Assembly: GCF_014490485.1 (NCBI RefSeq)
Contig: NZ_JACTVA010000011.1
Span: 65,688 to 129,687, forward strand
From: Teichococcus aerophilus
GTDB taxonomy: Bacteria; Pseudomonadota; Alphaproteobacteria; Acetobacterales; Acetobacteraceae
Direction: 5' to 3'
DNA: 64,000 nt
Below are positions 51,037 to 60,272 of the stretch, piece after piece (positions within the stretch are counted from its first letter, which is position 1; the number at the start of each line of letters is the position of its first letter). Made by a program: the position numbers and the translations under genes. A model generated the notes under the pieces. It made no database searches. It worked only from the letters and a program-made list of their open reading frames with translations, and was not told the DNA's origin.

Positions 51037-51324
51037 GCGGCCGGCGGTTGGATGGCGTGGGTCGAGCGGGGCATCGGGCGGTGTCTCTCTGCTGCGGCGA
51101 CACCGGGGTGCCATGCTGCCGCGCCACGATGCTACGGCCGCGGCCGAAGCGTGGCATTTTGCGCACCCAGGGTTGCCCGCACAGCGCCGCCGCATCAAGC
51201 CGGTCGTTGCGGCAGCGCCCCGTCACGGCTTGTTCGCCAGCCTGCAACAGAACCGCAGCATCCCTGCCTTAAGCCCTCCGCCGCCCGGGGCTGCCTCCCG
51301 CCGCCCGGCCTGGAGGAGACACGC

Positions 51325-52149
51325 ATGTCCCAAACCTACCGCCCCATCCTGGGTGCCGCGCTGAAGCTGGCCGGCATCCGCCAGCACCGCGACTGGCTGC
51401 TGGAGAAGCAGCGCGACCTGGAATTGCAGGATTTCCACACCGCCGAGACGCTGGAGGGCGACTGGCGCCCGCTGGTGGAGGAGACGCGGAAGCTGCTGGA
51501 TGGCCATACCGGCCGGCTGGGCCTGCATGGCCCCTTCTGGGGCTTCAAGCTGGATTCGCATGACCCGGCCATCCGCGCCATCGTTACCCGCCGGCTGCTG
51601 CAGGGGCTGGATGCCTGCGCCGCGCTGGGTGCCACGCAGATGGTCATCCACTCCCCCTACACCGCCTGGGACTACAACAACCTGGACAACAGCCGCCACG
51701 GCCGGGACGAGTTGCTGGAGCGCACGCACCAGACGCTGCGCGACGCCGTCACCCGCGCGGCGGAAAGCGGCGTGGTGCTGGTGATCGAGAATATCGAGGA
51801 CCGGGACCCGCATGCGCGCGTCGCCCTGGCGGCGTCCTTCAACAGCCCGGCGGTGAAGGTCTCCATCGATACCGGCCACGCCCACTACGCCCATGGCAGC
51901 CTGGCGGCGCCGCCGGTGGACTACTACGTCCATGCGGCCGGCGACGCGCTGAACCACGTGCACCTGCAGGACGCGGACGGCTATGCCGACCGGCACTGGA
52001 ACCCGGGCGAGGGCACCATCCGCTGGCAGGCGGTCTTCGCCGCCCTGTCCCGCCTCGGCTCCAACCCGCGCCTGATCCTGGAAGTACGGGACGCGACGAC
52101 GCTGCGGAAGGGCACCGCCTTCCTGGAGCAGCTCGGCCTGGCGGAATAA
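51325..52149 (+). CDS. Sugar phosphate isomerase/epimerase family protein
   Basis: 274 residues with a TIM-barrel pattern of xylose isomerase-like proteins. Metal-site regions are LGLHGPFWGFKL, MVIHSPY, VVLVIENIEDRD, VSIDTGHAHYAHG, LNHVHLQDADGYADRHWNPGEG and ILEVRD, which give the usual Glu, Asp, His and Glu ligands. GGAGGAG lies 9 bp before the ATG. Substrate unknown. A terminator follows 28 bp after the stop. Confidence 0.9.
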   Translation: MSQTYRPILGAALKLAGIRQHRDWLLEKQRDLELQDFHTAETLEGDWRPLVEETRKLLDGHTGRLGLHGPFWGFKLDSHDPAIRAIVTRRLLQGLDACAALGATQMVIHSPYTAWDYNNLDNSRHGRDELLERTHQTLRDAVTRAAESGVVLVIENIEDRDPHARVALAASFNSPAVKVSIDTGHAHYAHGSLAAPPVDYYVHAAGDALNHVHLQDADGYADRHWNPGEGTIRWQAVFAALSRLGSNPRLILEVRDATTLRKGTAFLEQLGLAE

Positions 52150-52177
52150 GTCTTTCTCCAGCGCTTGGCGGAAGCGA

Positions 52178-52206
52178 GGGCCGGGGATCATTCCCCGGCC
52201 TTTTTC
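52178..52206 (+). terminator. Intrinsic terminator after the isomerase/epimerase gene
   Basis: GGGCCGGGGA, loop TCAT, TCCCCGGCC, then TTTTTC. It also resembles one solo half of the family A palindrome. Confidence 0.88.
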
Positions 52207-52436
52207 GTAGGGCCCGGGCGCCTCCGGCAGGGCGGGGCGGCGCTGCCAGGCAAGGCACGGGTCCCGTGTGCTTCAGGCCGCGCGCGGCACGCCATGGCGG
52301 CGGGCAGCTGGCCCCCTTCCGTGTATGCATGCCCCGGCGACCACACGAACACCGCCCGCATCTCCGCCGCCGGATGGCCAGATATGCCGCCCGGCGCCTA
52401 TCCTCCCCGGCAGGAACTGCGACAAACGGAGGAACC

Positions 52437-53945
52437 ATGTCCCGAATCAAGGCCGGAATCGGCGCGCTCATCCTCTCCGCCTGTGCCCTGCCCGCCCTGG
52501 CCCAGCCGGCACCACTGCGGGACGAGTTCTTCTGGCTGGGCGAGATCAACAAGGCCACGGCGGTCATCAACACCGATGAAGGCCTGCTGGAGCGCGGCAT
52601 GGCACCGCGCATCGCCGCGGGGCTGGACACTGTGCTGCGCGCCGGCGCCCAGCCGGGCGGGCGCCGCCCCTCCACCGTCATCACCTTCGAGCCGCTGTTG
52701 ATCCAGGCCGCAGGCGTGGAGGCCACGCTGTTGCATGCCGGCCGTTCCAGCCAGGACATGCACGCCACCTACCGCGCCGCCATCATCCGCGATGATCTGC
52801 TGACGCTGGCCGACCAGCTGAACAGGACCACCGCCACGCTGCTGCGGCTGGCCCGGCAGCATGAAGGCACCATCGTGCCCAACTACACCAATGGCGTCGC
52901 CGCGCAGCCCAACAGCTTCGGCCATTACCTGCTGGGCCACGCCGCTGGCCTGCAGCGGGATGCGGACCGTATCCGCGAGACCTTCGCGCGCGTCGACCGC
53001 TCCCCCATGGGCACCACGGTGCTGAACGGCACCAGCTGGCCGCTGAACCGGCAGCGCATGGCGCAGTATCTCGGCTTCGCCGCATTGGTCGACAATGCCT
53101 ATGACGCCGGGCAGATCTCCTCGGCCGAGCAGCCGGTGGAAGTGGGCGCCGTCGTCACCAGCATCGCCCTGCATGCCGGCGCCTTCATCCAGGACATCAT
53201 GACGCAGTATGCGCAACCACGGCCATGGATGCTGCTGCAGGAAGGCGGCGGCAACACCTATGTCTCCAGCGCCATGCCGCAGAAGCGCAACCCGGGCCTG
53301 CTGAACGACACGCGCAGCCAGGCCTCCACCGTCATCACCCTGGCCACCGGCCGTGTCCTGCAGGCGCACAATATCACCCCCGGCATGTCCGACCCCAAGA
53401 GCGTGCGGGACAACACGGCGATGGTGACCGCCACCCTCCGCATGCTGCAGAACTGGGACAAGATCCTCGGCGCGCTGGTCGTCAGCCCCGAGCGGGCGCT
53501 GGAAGAGCTGAACAGCGACTGGACGGCGTCGCAGGAACTGGCCGACCTGCTGATGCGCCAGTACCGCCTGCCCTTCCGCGTCGGCCACCACTTCGCCTCC
53601 GAGATCGTCGACTACGCCAAGGACCACGACATCCGCCCCACCGACTTCCCCTATGCCGAGGCGCAGCGAATCTACGCCCAGACATTACAGGAGATGAAAG
53701 TGGAAGGCGGCCCGCTGCCCATCAGCGAAGCCGAGTTCCGCGCGGCGCTGGACCCGGTGGCCATCATCCGCGCCCGCGCCACCAGCGGCGGGCCGCAGCC
53801 GGCCGAGATGCAGCGGATGCTGGCGGCGGCGGACGCGGCCGTGGCGCAGCAGAACGGCTGGGTCAGCGAACACCGCGCGCGCATCGCCACCGCACTGGCC
53901 TCGCTGGACGCGGATTTCCGCAAGCTGCTGCCGGCGGCGAACTAA
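52437..53945 (+). CDS. Exported argininosuccinate lyase-like protein (fumarase/aspartase superfamily)
   Basis: 502 residues with a signal peptide (GALILSACALPALA, cut near residue 22). The rest follows argininosuccinate lyase: HAGRSSQDMHATYR (100-113), FGHYLLGHAAGLQRD (161-175), and the signature SSAMPQKRNPGLL (277-289) with the catalytic serine. In the region where ASL has THLQ-AQP, this protein has YTNGVAAQP (150-158), so the usual catalytic histidine appears to be Asn 152. Lyases of this superfamily are normally cytosolic. Substrate unknown. AGGAGGAACC-type ribosome site 5 bp upstream. Confidence 0.85.
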   Translation: MSRIKAGIGALILSACALPALAQPAPLRDEFFWLGEINKATAVINTDEGLLERGMAPRIAAGLDTVLRAGAQPGGRRPSTVITFEPLLIQAAGVEATLLHAGRSSQDMHATYRAAIIRDDLLTLADQLNRTTATLLRLARQHEGTIVPNYTNGVAAQPNSFGHYLLGHAAGLQRDADRIRETFARVDRSPMGTTVLNGTSWPLNRQRMAQYLGFAALVDNAYDAGQISSAEQPVEVGAVVTSIALHAGAFIQDIMTQYAQPRPWMLLQEGGGNTYVSSAMPQKRNPGLLNDTRSQASTVITLATGRVLQAHNITPGMSDPKSVRDNTAMVTATLRMLQNWDKILGALVVSPERALEELNSDWTASQELADLLMRQYRLPFRVGHHFASEIVDYAKDHDIRPTDFPYAEAQRIYAQTLQEMKVEGGPLPISEAEFRAALDPVAIIRARATSGGPQPAEMQRMLAAADAAVAQQNGWVSEHRARIATALASLDADFRKLLPAAN

Positions 53946-53961
53946 AGGACGATGGGAAGAC

Positions 53962-54189
53962 AAGGCCAGGGGAAGGAATTCCCTGGACCCCATCTTTTTT
54001 CTGCGGTTTTGGGTTTGTGCCAGACGGGGAAAGTCGGCGACTTGATGATGTTCAGGGGCTACGCGGGCTGAACCATCAGCCGAAGGCCACTGTGCCGAGC
54101 TTGCTTACAAAGCCGGTGGCACGCCACCCAGAGCACCCCCAAATTACAAGAAGAAGAAGGGGCCTGGGGAATTCTTCCCCGGCCTTTCC
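53962..54189. repeat. Family A paired inverted repeat element
   Basis: The left half (53962-54004, GGGGAAGGAATTCCC, then CCCCATCTTTTTTC) begins 16 bp after the lyase stop. The right half (54147-54189, GGGGCCTGGGGAATTC) ends 60 bp before the stop of the convergent gene at 54250. The interior carries the inverse of the GACTGACGGTTCAGCCC and CATCAAG segments seen in other copies, so its middle is reversed relative to them. Confidence 0.9.
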
Positions 54190-54249
54190 TCACTCAATCT
54201 ACAACGACGATCTGCCGCGAAAGGCTGGCGCGACCAGCCGTGCCGACCA

Positions 54250-54831
54250 TCACCCGCCGCGGGCAGCGCGGAGTTGCATTTCCACCATCAGCTCGATGGC
54301 CGCGAAGGTCGCCTGCTGCACGTCGTCGGACTGGCGCAGGCTGACGCGCGCCTTCACGAAGCGGCCCGCCAGAACCGTGACGCAGACGCTCTCCCCGGTC
54401 TGGCGGCCGTCATTGCGCGTCAGGCGGAAATTACTGCACCGGATGCCGGGGTAGTTGCCGTTGCCGGTGATCAGCAGGTTGGTCTCCGCCGGCGTCACGG
54501 CGGTGTAGTAGCCCTGGTTGATGGCGGCGGTCAGTTCCCGCACCGTTTGCGCCAGTTCGGCCGGCAGGTCCGGGTTCTGGCCGCCTTCCGGCGCGCGGCG
54601 GCGGCCCCGGTCGTACAGGTACAGCGTGGCGCGGGCACCGTCCTTGCGGGCGTAGCCCATGGAGACGCCGAGGCCCGCGCCGCCTGGCTGCTGCTCGAAA
54701 TCGGTGAACTCGCCGGTGCTCTGGAAGCTGCCCAGCTGCTGCGGCAGCGGCTGCGCCATCAGGCCAGGGCCCAGCGTCAGCCAGGCCAGGGCCACCAGGA
54801 GGGGTGCGAGGCGGCGGGAGAAAAGGCGCAT
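54250..54831 (-). CDS. Secreted protein of unknown function
   Basis: 193 residues from the ATG at 54831. Signal peptide at 1-26 (RRLAPLLVALAWLTLGPGLMAQ). The mature part has YARKDGARATLYLYDRGRR and LLITGNGNYPGIRCSNFRLTRND, with two cysteines that could pair. It is rich in beta-prone stretches. No family recognised. It is convergent with the lyase gene and divergent from the ABC-binding-protein gene. Confidence 0.65.
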   Translation of the reverse strand: MRLFSRRLAPLLVALAWLTLGPGLMAQPLPQQLGSFQSTGEFTDFEQQPGGAGLGVSMGYARKDGARATLYLYDRGRRRAPEGGQNPDLPAELAQTVRELTAAINQGYYTAVTPAETNLLITGNGNYPGIRCSNFRLTRNDGRQTGESVCVTVLAGRFVKARVSLRQSDDVQQATFAAIELMVEMQLRAARGG

Positions 54832-55004
54832 GCGGCAAGTCATCCTGTGAAGGCGGGAGCGAGAAGGCCCGAGCCTAGCCAGGGGCACCGCCCCTCGCCC
54901 TTCAATCCTCCGTGCCGGCAGGACAGGCTGACCCGCGCGCGAAACGGCGTGAGGCGTGGCTTTCGCCCTACCGCGCCGCGCCGCGGACCGGCATCATCCG
55001 CGGC

Positions 55005-56669
55005 ATGCGCCATGCTGTCCTCGCCGCCATCCTCTCGCTCCTTGCCCTTCCCGCCGCCGCGCAGAATGCGGGCGGGCGGGACAGCCTGACCATCGGCATC
55101 ACTCAGTACCCGGGCAACTTCCACCCGAATATCGAGAACATGGCCGCCAAGGCCTATATCCTCGGCTTCGCGCTTCGGCCCGTCACCGCCTATGACGATG
55201 CCTGGAAGCTCACCTGCCTCTCCTGCACCGAGCTGCCGAGCCTGGAGAACGGCCAGGCGGTGCTGGAGAACACGCCGGACGGAAAGCCCGGCATCCGCAT
55301 CACCTGGACGCTGCGGGAAGGCCTCGCCTGGGGCGACGGCACCCCTGTGACAGCGGAGGACATGCGCTTCGCCTGGGAAGCCGGCCGCGCCTTCGAGACC
55401 GGCTTCGGCCCGGCGGAGACCTATCGCTCCGCCTACGAGTTCATCGCCGAGGATGCGCGGCGCTTCACCATCCGCTTCGACAAGGTGACCTTCGATTTCG
55501 CCGGGCTCGGCCAGTTCCAGCCGCTGCCCGCGCGCATCGAACGGCCGATCTGGGAAGCCGACCGCGCCAATTACCGGAACCGCAGCACCTATGAGACGGG
55601 GACGACGAACCCGGCGCTGTACAACGGCCCCTACCGCATCGCCGCCACCCAGCCCGGCGCGGGCGTGACGCTGGAGCGCAACGCGCACTGGGCCGGCCCC
55701 GCCCCCGCCTTCAACCGCATCAACATCCGCACGGTGGAGAACACCGCCGCCATGGAGGCCCAGTTGCTGGCCGGACAGGTGGACATGGTGGCCGGCGAGA
55801 TGGGCCTGCCGCTGGAACAGGCGGTGGCGCTGGAGAAGCGCACGGGCGAGCGCTTCCGCTTCAACTACCGCCCCGGCCTGACCTACGAGCATATCGACCT
55901 GCGGCTGGACAACCCGGTGCTGGCCGACCGCCGCGTGCGCCAGGCGCTGCTGATGGGGGCGGACCGGGCGCAGATCGTCGCCCGGCTGTATGACGGGCGG
56001 CAGCCGGTGGCGCTGGGCAACGTGCATCCGGACGACCCGATGTATGACGCCGAAGCACCCGCCTGGCCCTACGACCCCGCCCGCGCCAAGGCCTTGCTGG
56101 AGGAAGCCGGCTGGCGCCCCGGCCCGGACGGCATCCGCCGCAACGCGGCCGGGGAGCGCCTGTCCTTCGACCTGATGACCACCGCCGGCAACCGGGCGCG
56201 GGAACAGGTGCAGCAGATCCTGGCCGGGCAGTGGCGCGCCATCGGCGCCGAGGCGCGCATCCGCAACGAGCCCGCCCGCGTCTTCTTCGGCGAGACGGTC
56301 AGCCAGCGCCGCTTCACAGGCATGGCGATGTTCGCCTGGGTCAGCAGCCCGGAAAACGTGCCGCGCACGCTGTTCCACAGTGACGAGATCCCGACCGCCG
56401 CGCGCAACTGGTCCGGCCAGAACTACCCTGGCTTCGTCAATGCCGAGGCGGATCGGCTGATCGAGGAACTGCCGATCGAGCTGGACCCCGCCAGGCGCCG
56501 CCCGCTGTGGTCCCAGTTGCAACGGCTGGTGGCGACCGAGTTGCCCGCCCTGCCGCTGTGGCACCGCGCTGATTCGCATGTCTGGCCGCGCTGGCTGCAG
56601 GGCGTCCGCCCCACCGGCCACCAGAACTATTCTTCCCTGTGGGTGACGGAGTGGCGGGTGGCGCCGTGA
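55005..56669 (+). CDS. ABC transporter periplasmic peptide/solute-binding protein (family 5)
   Basis: 554 residues. Signal peptide at 1-20 (AAILSLLALPAAAQ). The domain is the DppA/OppA class: SLTIGITQYPGNFHPNIENM, LREGLAWGDGTPVTAEDMRFAWE, and a C-terminal LPLWHRADSHVW. It should deliver peptides or similar to the permeases encoded at 57033 and 58096. The start was chosen for the signal peptide. Confidence 0.93.
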   Translation: MRHAVLAAILSLLALPAAAQNAGGRDSLTIGITQYPGNFHPNIENMAAKAYILGFALRPVTAYDDAWKLTCLSCTELPSLENGQAVLENTPDGKPGIRITWTLREGLAWGDGTPVTAEDMRFAWEAGRAFETGFGPAETYRSAYEFIAEDARRFTIRFDKVTFDFAGLGQFQPLPARIERPIWEADRANYRNRSTYETGTTNPALYNGPYRIAATQPGAGVTLERNAHWAGPAPAFNRINIRTVENTAAMEAQLLAGQVDMVAGEMGLPLEQAVALEKRTGERFRFNYRPGLTYEHIDLRLDNPVLADRRVRQALLMGADRAQIVARLYDGRQPVALGNVHPDDPMYDAEAPAWPYDPARAKALLEEAGWRPGPDGIRRNAAGERLSFDLMTTAGNRAREQVQQILAGQWRAIGAEARIRNEPARVFFGETVSQRRFTGMAMFAWVSSPENVPRTLFHSDEIPTAARNWSGQNYPGFVNAEADRLIEELPIELDPARRRPLWSQLQRLVATELPALPLWHRADSHVWPRWLQGVRPTGHQNYSSLWVTEWRVAP

Positions 56670-57032
56670 GGGCGCGGGAATGAGCAGCCAGGCAGGGCGC
56701 CGCCAGCGGAGGGTGGACCCGGCGCGGGGTGCCCCCGGCAGGCCAGAGCACGATGCGTCCACAGTCGTTCACACCGAATGCTCCATGTCTTTGGCTGGTC
56801 GTATGATTCAGGCTTTCGGTGATCCCGCCTCAGGCCATCGCGCTCTCGCGCCCTATGGCGGCTGGCCGGTGGCCGAGAGGCTGCCGCAGACGCGCGCCCC
56901 GTTTTCCCGGCTGGGAGCCTCAGCCACAGACCCAGGTCGCGCCGCTGCGCGGAAAACGGGTCGCTTCCTTGGCCACCGGATTCGTGGACTGGTTCCCGAC
57001 GGCATCCCCCGCCAGCGTGGGCGGCGGCCGGC
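56670..57032. other. Gap between binding protein and permease genes
   Basis: 363 bp with no convincing gene in any frame and no clear promoter or hairpin. Such operons usually have short gaps, so some sequence may have been gained here. Confidence 0.35.
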
Positions 57033-57965
57033 ATGAGGCTGGCGCTGGCCCGGCTGCCACAGATCGTCATGACCCTGGCGCTGCTCTCGCTGGCTGCGTG
57101 GCTGGCCATCGGGCTGATGCCGGGGGACCCGGCCTCCCTCGCCCTGATGTCCGACCCGCGGCTGACGCCGGAGGACGTGGCCCGCCTGCGCGCGCTGCAC
57201 GGGTTGGACCAGCCGTTGATGCAGCGATACCTCGCCTGGGCCCTGGGGCTGGCACGGGGCGAGTTCGGCTATTCCCGCCTGTTCGCACAGCCCGCTACCG
57301 CCGTGCTGTGGCCAGCGCTGCGTTCCACCCTGGTGCTGGTCGGACTGGCGGTCGGGCTGGCGGCGGTGGCCGGCGTAGCGCTGGGTGCGCTGGCGGCGGC
57401 GCGGCCGCGCGCGGGCCGGCTGGTCGATGCGCTGGCGCTGCTGGCGCAGGCCACGCCTTCCTTCTGGCTGGGCATCCTGCTGATCATCCTGTTCGCCGTG
57501 CAGCTGGGCTGGCTGCCTGCCGGTGGCCTGCCGGGGGAAGGGCAATCCGCCCTCAGCTTCCTGCTGCTGCCAGTCGCCACCATCGCTTTCGGGCAGATGG
57601 CCGCCTATGCGCGCCATTCCGCCGCCGCGCTCAGCGAGGCCCTGCGCCAGCCCTGGGCCCGCTCCGCCCGTGCGCGCGGGGCGTCCGAACGCCAGGTGAT
57701 GTTCCGCCACGCGCTGCCCAATGCCGGGGTACCGCTGCTGACCCTGCTGGCACTGGATGCAGGCAGCCTCGTCTCCGGCGCGCTGGTGACGGAGACGGTG
57801 TTCGCCCGGCCCGGCATGGGCAAGCTGCTGTTCGATGCGGTGATGGGCAATGACTACAACCTCGCCCTGCTGGCGCTGCTGCTGGTGGCGCTGGTGACCA
57901 TGCTGGCCACCCTGGCCGCCGACATGGCACAGCACTGGCTGGACCCACGCCTGGGGGATGGATGA
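57033..57965 (+). CDS. ABC transporter permease, DppB-like
   Basis: 310 residues, six helices. The N-terminal region MLPGDPASLALMSDP-like and the late motif SLVSGALVTETVFARPGMGKLL are those of DppB/OppB. The EAA-like loop is in SARARGASERQVMFRHALPNAGVPLL. It forms the membrane channel with the next gene. The ATPases (DppD/F type) are not within the window. Confidence 0.94.
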   Translation: MRLALARLPQIVMTLALLSLAAWLAIGLMPGDPASLALMSDPRLTPEDVARLRALHGLDQPLMQRYLAWALGLARGEFGYSRLFAQPATAVLWPALRSTLVLVGLAVGLAAVAGVALGALAAARPRAGRLVDALALLAQATPSFWLGILLIILFAVQLGWLPAGGLPGEGQSALSFLLLPVATIAFGQMAAYARHSAAALSEALRQPWARSARARGASERQVMFRHALPNAGVPLLTLLALDAGSLVSGALVTETVFARPGMGKLLFDAVMGNDYNLALLALLLVALVTMLATLAADMAQHWLDPRLGDG

Positions 57966-58095
57966 GGCGGGTGCGGACCGTGGCCCTGCGGACGCACGAC
58001 GCGCGTGACGCTGGCGGCCCGCTTTCGCGCGCCGGGCGGCACACCCGTCGGGCAACCGGGAGCCGGCGCGGCCTTAAGCCCTCCGGCCTTCACCC

Positions 58096-58926
58096 ATGAC
58101 GCGCCTTCGCATCGGCCTCGTCCTCCTCGCCCTGCTGGCACTGGCCGCGCTGGCCGCGCCGCTGGCGCAACACTGGATGGGCCTGGACCCGTTCCAGCCC
58201 GACCTCTTCACGCGTTACGAGCCGCCCTCCGCCACCCACCCGCTGGGGGCGGATGAGCTGGGGCGGGATATCCTGCTGCGGCTGCTATACGGCGCGCGGG
58301 TCTCGCTGGCCGTGGGCCTGGCGGCGGCGCTGGCGGCCAGTGCACTGGGCACGGCGCTGGGCATGTGGGCCGCCTGGCGCGGCGGCTGGGTGGATGCGGT
58401 GCTGATGCGGCTGGCCGATGGCCTGCTGGCGCTGCCCGCCCTGCCCCTGCTGGTGCTGCTGGCGGCCGTCGATCCCGCGAAGCTGGGCCTGCCACGCGGC
58501 GAGGCCTGGACGGACATGCTGCGCATCACCGTCATCCTGGTGGTGTTCGGCTGGGCCGGCGTGGCGCGGCTGGCGCGCGCCGCCACGCTCTCCGTCCTGG
58601 CGACCGACTATGTCCGGGCCGCCCGGGCCCTGGGCGTGACCGAGCTGTGGCTGCTACGCCGGCACGTGCTGCCTGGCATCGCCGCGCCGGTTGCCGTGGC
58701 GACCTCGCTGGCCGTGGCCGGGGCGATCCTGGCGGAGAGCGTGCTGAGCTTCCTCGGCCTCGGTATCCAGCCACCGGCGCCGTCCTGGGGCAACATGCTG
58801 GCCAACGCGCAGGAAGCGGTGTTCGCGGCACCGATGGCGGCGGTGTGGCCGGGCCTGGCCATCCTGCTGGCGGTGGCCGCCTGCGGGCTGGTGGCGGATG
58901 GCATTGCCCGGCGGTCGGGCGATTAG
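58096..58926 (+). CDS. ABC transporter permease, DppC-like
   Basis: 276 residues, six helices. N-terminal part GPDPFQPDLFTRYEPPSATHPLG-like and LGADELGRDILLRLLYGARV are DppC/OppC signatures. The EAA loop is DYVRAARALGVTELWLLRRH. It starts 130 bp after the DppB-like gene. It ends 29 bp before a family B repeat. Confidence 0.94.
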   Translation: MTRLRIGLVLLALLALAALAAPLAQHWMGLDPFQPDLFTRYEPPSATHPLGADELGRDILLRLLYGARVSLAVGLAAALAASALGTALGMWAAWRGGWVDAVLMRLADGLLALPALPLLVLLAAVDPAKLGLPRGEAWTDMLRITVILVVFGWAGVARLARAATLSVLATDYVRAARALGVTELWLLRRHVLPGIAAPVAVATSLAVAGAILAESVLSFLGLGIQPPAPSWGNMLANAQEAVFAAPMAAVWPGLAILLAVAACGLVADGIARRSGD

Positions 58927-58954
58927 ATGACGCTGGCGTTCGCTTCGGTGGCCT

Positions 58955-59166
58955 TGAGAGGGGCGCTGCCCCTCTCAAACTCTCCCCGCCAAAGGCCTGA
59001 GGCCTTTGGAAACCCGGGTTTGGGGAAGCGCCAGACGAAGATAGACACCGTAAACAATCCTTATCGTAATTGCGGCCGCCCGGCCTGCGTCGCCCCGCCT
59101 CGAACTATCGCGGGTGCAGGGGATCGTATCCCCTGCCGGGGGAGTTTGAGGGGGCAGCGCCCCCTC
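58955..59166. repeat. Family B paired inverted repeat element
   Basis: The left part is GAGGGGCGCTGCCCCTC followed by CAAACTC and CCAAAGGCCTGAGGCCTTTGG. The right part is CGGGTGCAGGGGATCGTA, then GGGGGAGTTTGAGGGGGCAG ending in CGCCCCCTC. The two outer segments (CAAACTC and GAGTTTG with the GGGCGCTGCCC core) are inverse complements. It follows the DppC-like stop by 29 bp. The 170 bp to ybaK have no gene. Confidence 0.9.
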
Positions 59167-59335
59167 GATCTTACCAAGCCAACTAACTCCTGATCCGCCC
59201 AAGAGCAGGCTCCTCGCAAGCCAACGCCACCCCAGCAGGGCGCATCCGGCTCGCCAGGGTGTATTGAACACGCGTCCCTTCCGCACGGGATTGACGGCAA
59301 CGCGGCGCCGAAGTCTGGTGGAGGCGGAGTAGCCC

Positions 59336-59809
59336 ATGTCCAAGACCACACGCGCCACCCTGGCGCTGCAGAAGGCCGGCATCGCCTTCACCCTGCATCC
59401 CTATGACTACGACCCGGCCGCGGAGAGCATCGGCATGGCCGCCGCCGCCGCGCTGGGCATCGCGCCCCAGGTCATGCTGAAGACGCTGATGGCGGAGGCG
59501 GACGGCAAGCCGGTCTGCGTCGTGCTGCCGGCGAACCACGATGTCAGCATGAAGCGGCTGGCGGCGTTGTTCGGCGCCAAGCACGCGCAGATGATGAAGC
59601 CGGACGCCGCCGAGCGGCTGACCGGCTACCATGTCGGCGGCATCAGCCCCTTCGGCCAGAAGCGCGCCGTTCCTACCGCGATCGAGGAAACCGCGATGGC
59701 GGAGGAGAGGGTCTACATCAATGCCGGCCAGCGCGGCCTGCTGCTGGCGCTGCGGCCGGAGGATGCGCGGCAGTTCCTCCGCGCCCTCACCGGCCCGGTG
59801 ATGGCGTGA
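59336..59809 (+). CDS. ybaK: Cys-tRNA(Pro)/Cys-tRNA(Cys) deacylase YbaK
   Basis: 157 residues. ATLALQKAGIAFTLHPYDYDP, APQVMLKTLMAEADGKPVCVVLP and GYHVGGISPFGQKRAVPT are the YbaK/EbsC signature. It hydrolyses mischarged Cys-tRNA-Pro, a proofreading task. It is first of a probable pair with the membrane gene downstream. Confidence 0.95.
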   Translation: MSKTTRATLALQKAGIAFTLHPYDYDPAAESIGMAAAAALGIAPQVMLKTLMAEADGKPVCVVLPANHDVSMKRLAALFGAKHAQMMKPDAAERLTGYHVGGISPFGQKRAVPTAIEETAMAEERVYINAGQRGLLLALRPEDARQFLRALTGPVMA

Positions 59810-59871
59810 CGTGACGGCATGACCTACGCTGCGCTGACGCTGTGTCCGATTCCGTCCGAGAGGCGACCCGC

Positions 59872-60237
59872 ATGAAAGGCTTGCTGCAAGTCCTGGCCGT
59901 GATGATCGGCTTCCTGGTAGCCAGCGGCGAGATCGCGCGGCGCTGGGGAGATGCGCATTTCATCCCGCTGGCGTTGGATGACCTGGCGGTCGCCGCCCTG
60001 CTGTTCTGGGCCGCCTGGCGGGCACGGGACCATGGGCCGGCGGTGCTGGTGGCCAGTTGGGGCGTGTTCAGCGGGGTGAACCTGCTGCTGCTGATGATCA
60101 ACCTGGATTTCGTGATCCACGGCATCCCCAAGACCGGCGGCGTCTTCTACAGCGTCATCCTCAGCCTGATGCTGGTGCTCGGCCTTTGGGCCACCTGGCA
60201 AGCCATGCGGCTGACCGAGAGGCCGGAGCAGGCCTGA
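59872..60237 (+). CDS. Small membrane protein of unknown function
   Basis: 121 residues from the ATG at 59872, with GAGAGG 8 bp upstream; a GTG at 59842 would add ten residues. Four hydrophobic segments (about 3-20, 32-48, 55-75, 88-108) and a short basic end. No family recognised. It lies 62 bp after ybaK. Confidence 0.65.
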   Translation: MKGLLQVLAVMIGFLVASGEIARRWGDAHFIPLALDDLAVAALLFWAAWRARDHGPAVLVASWGVFSGVNLLLLMINLDFVIHGIPKTGGVFYSVILSLMLVLGLWATWQAMRLTERPEQA

Positions 60238-60272
60238 GGATTGAGGACCTGCCGGACGGCGGGAGATGCGCG

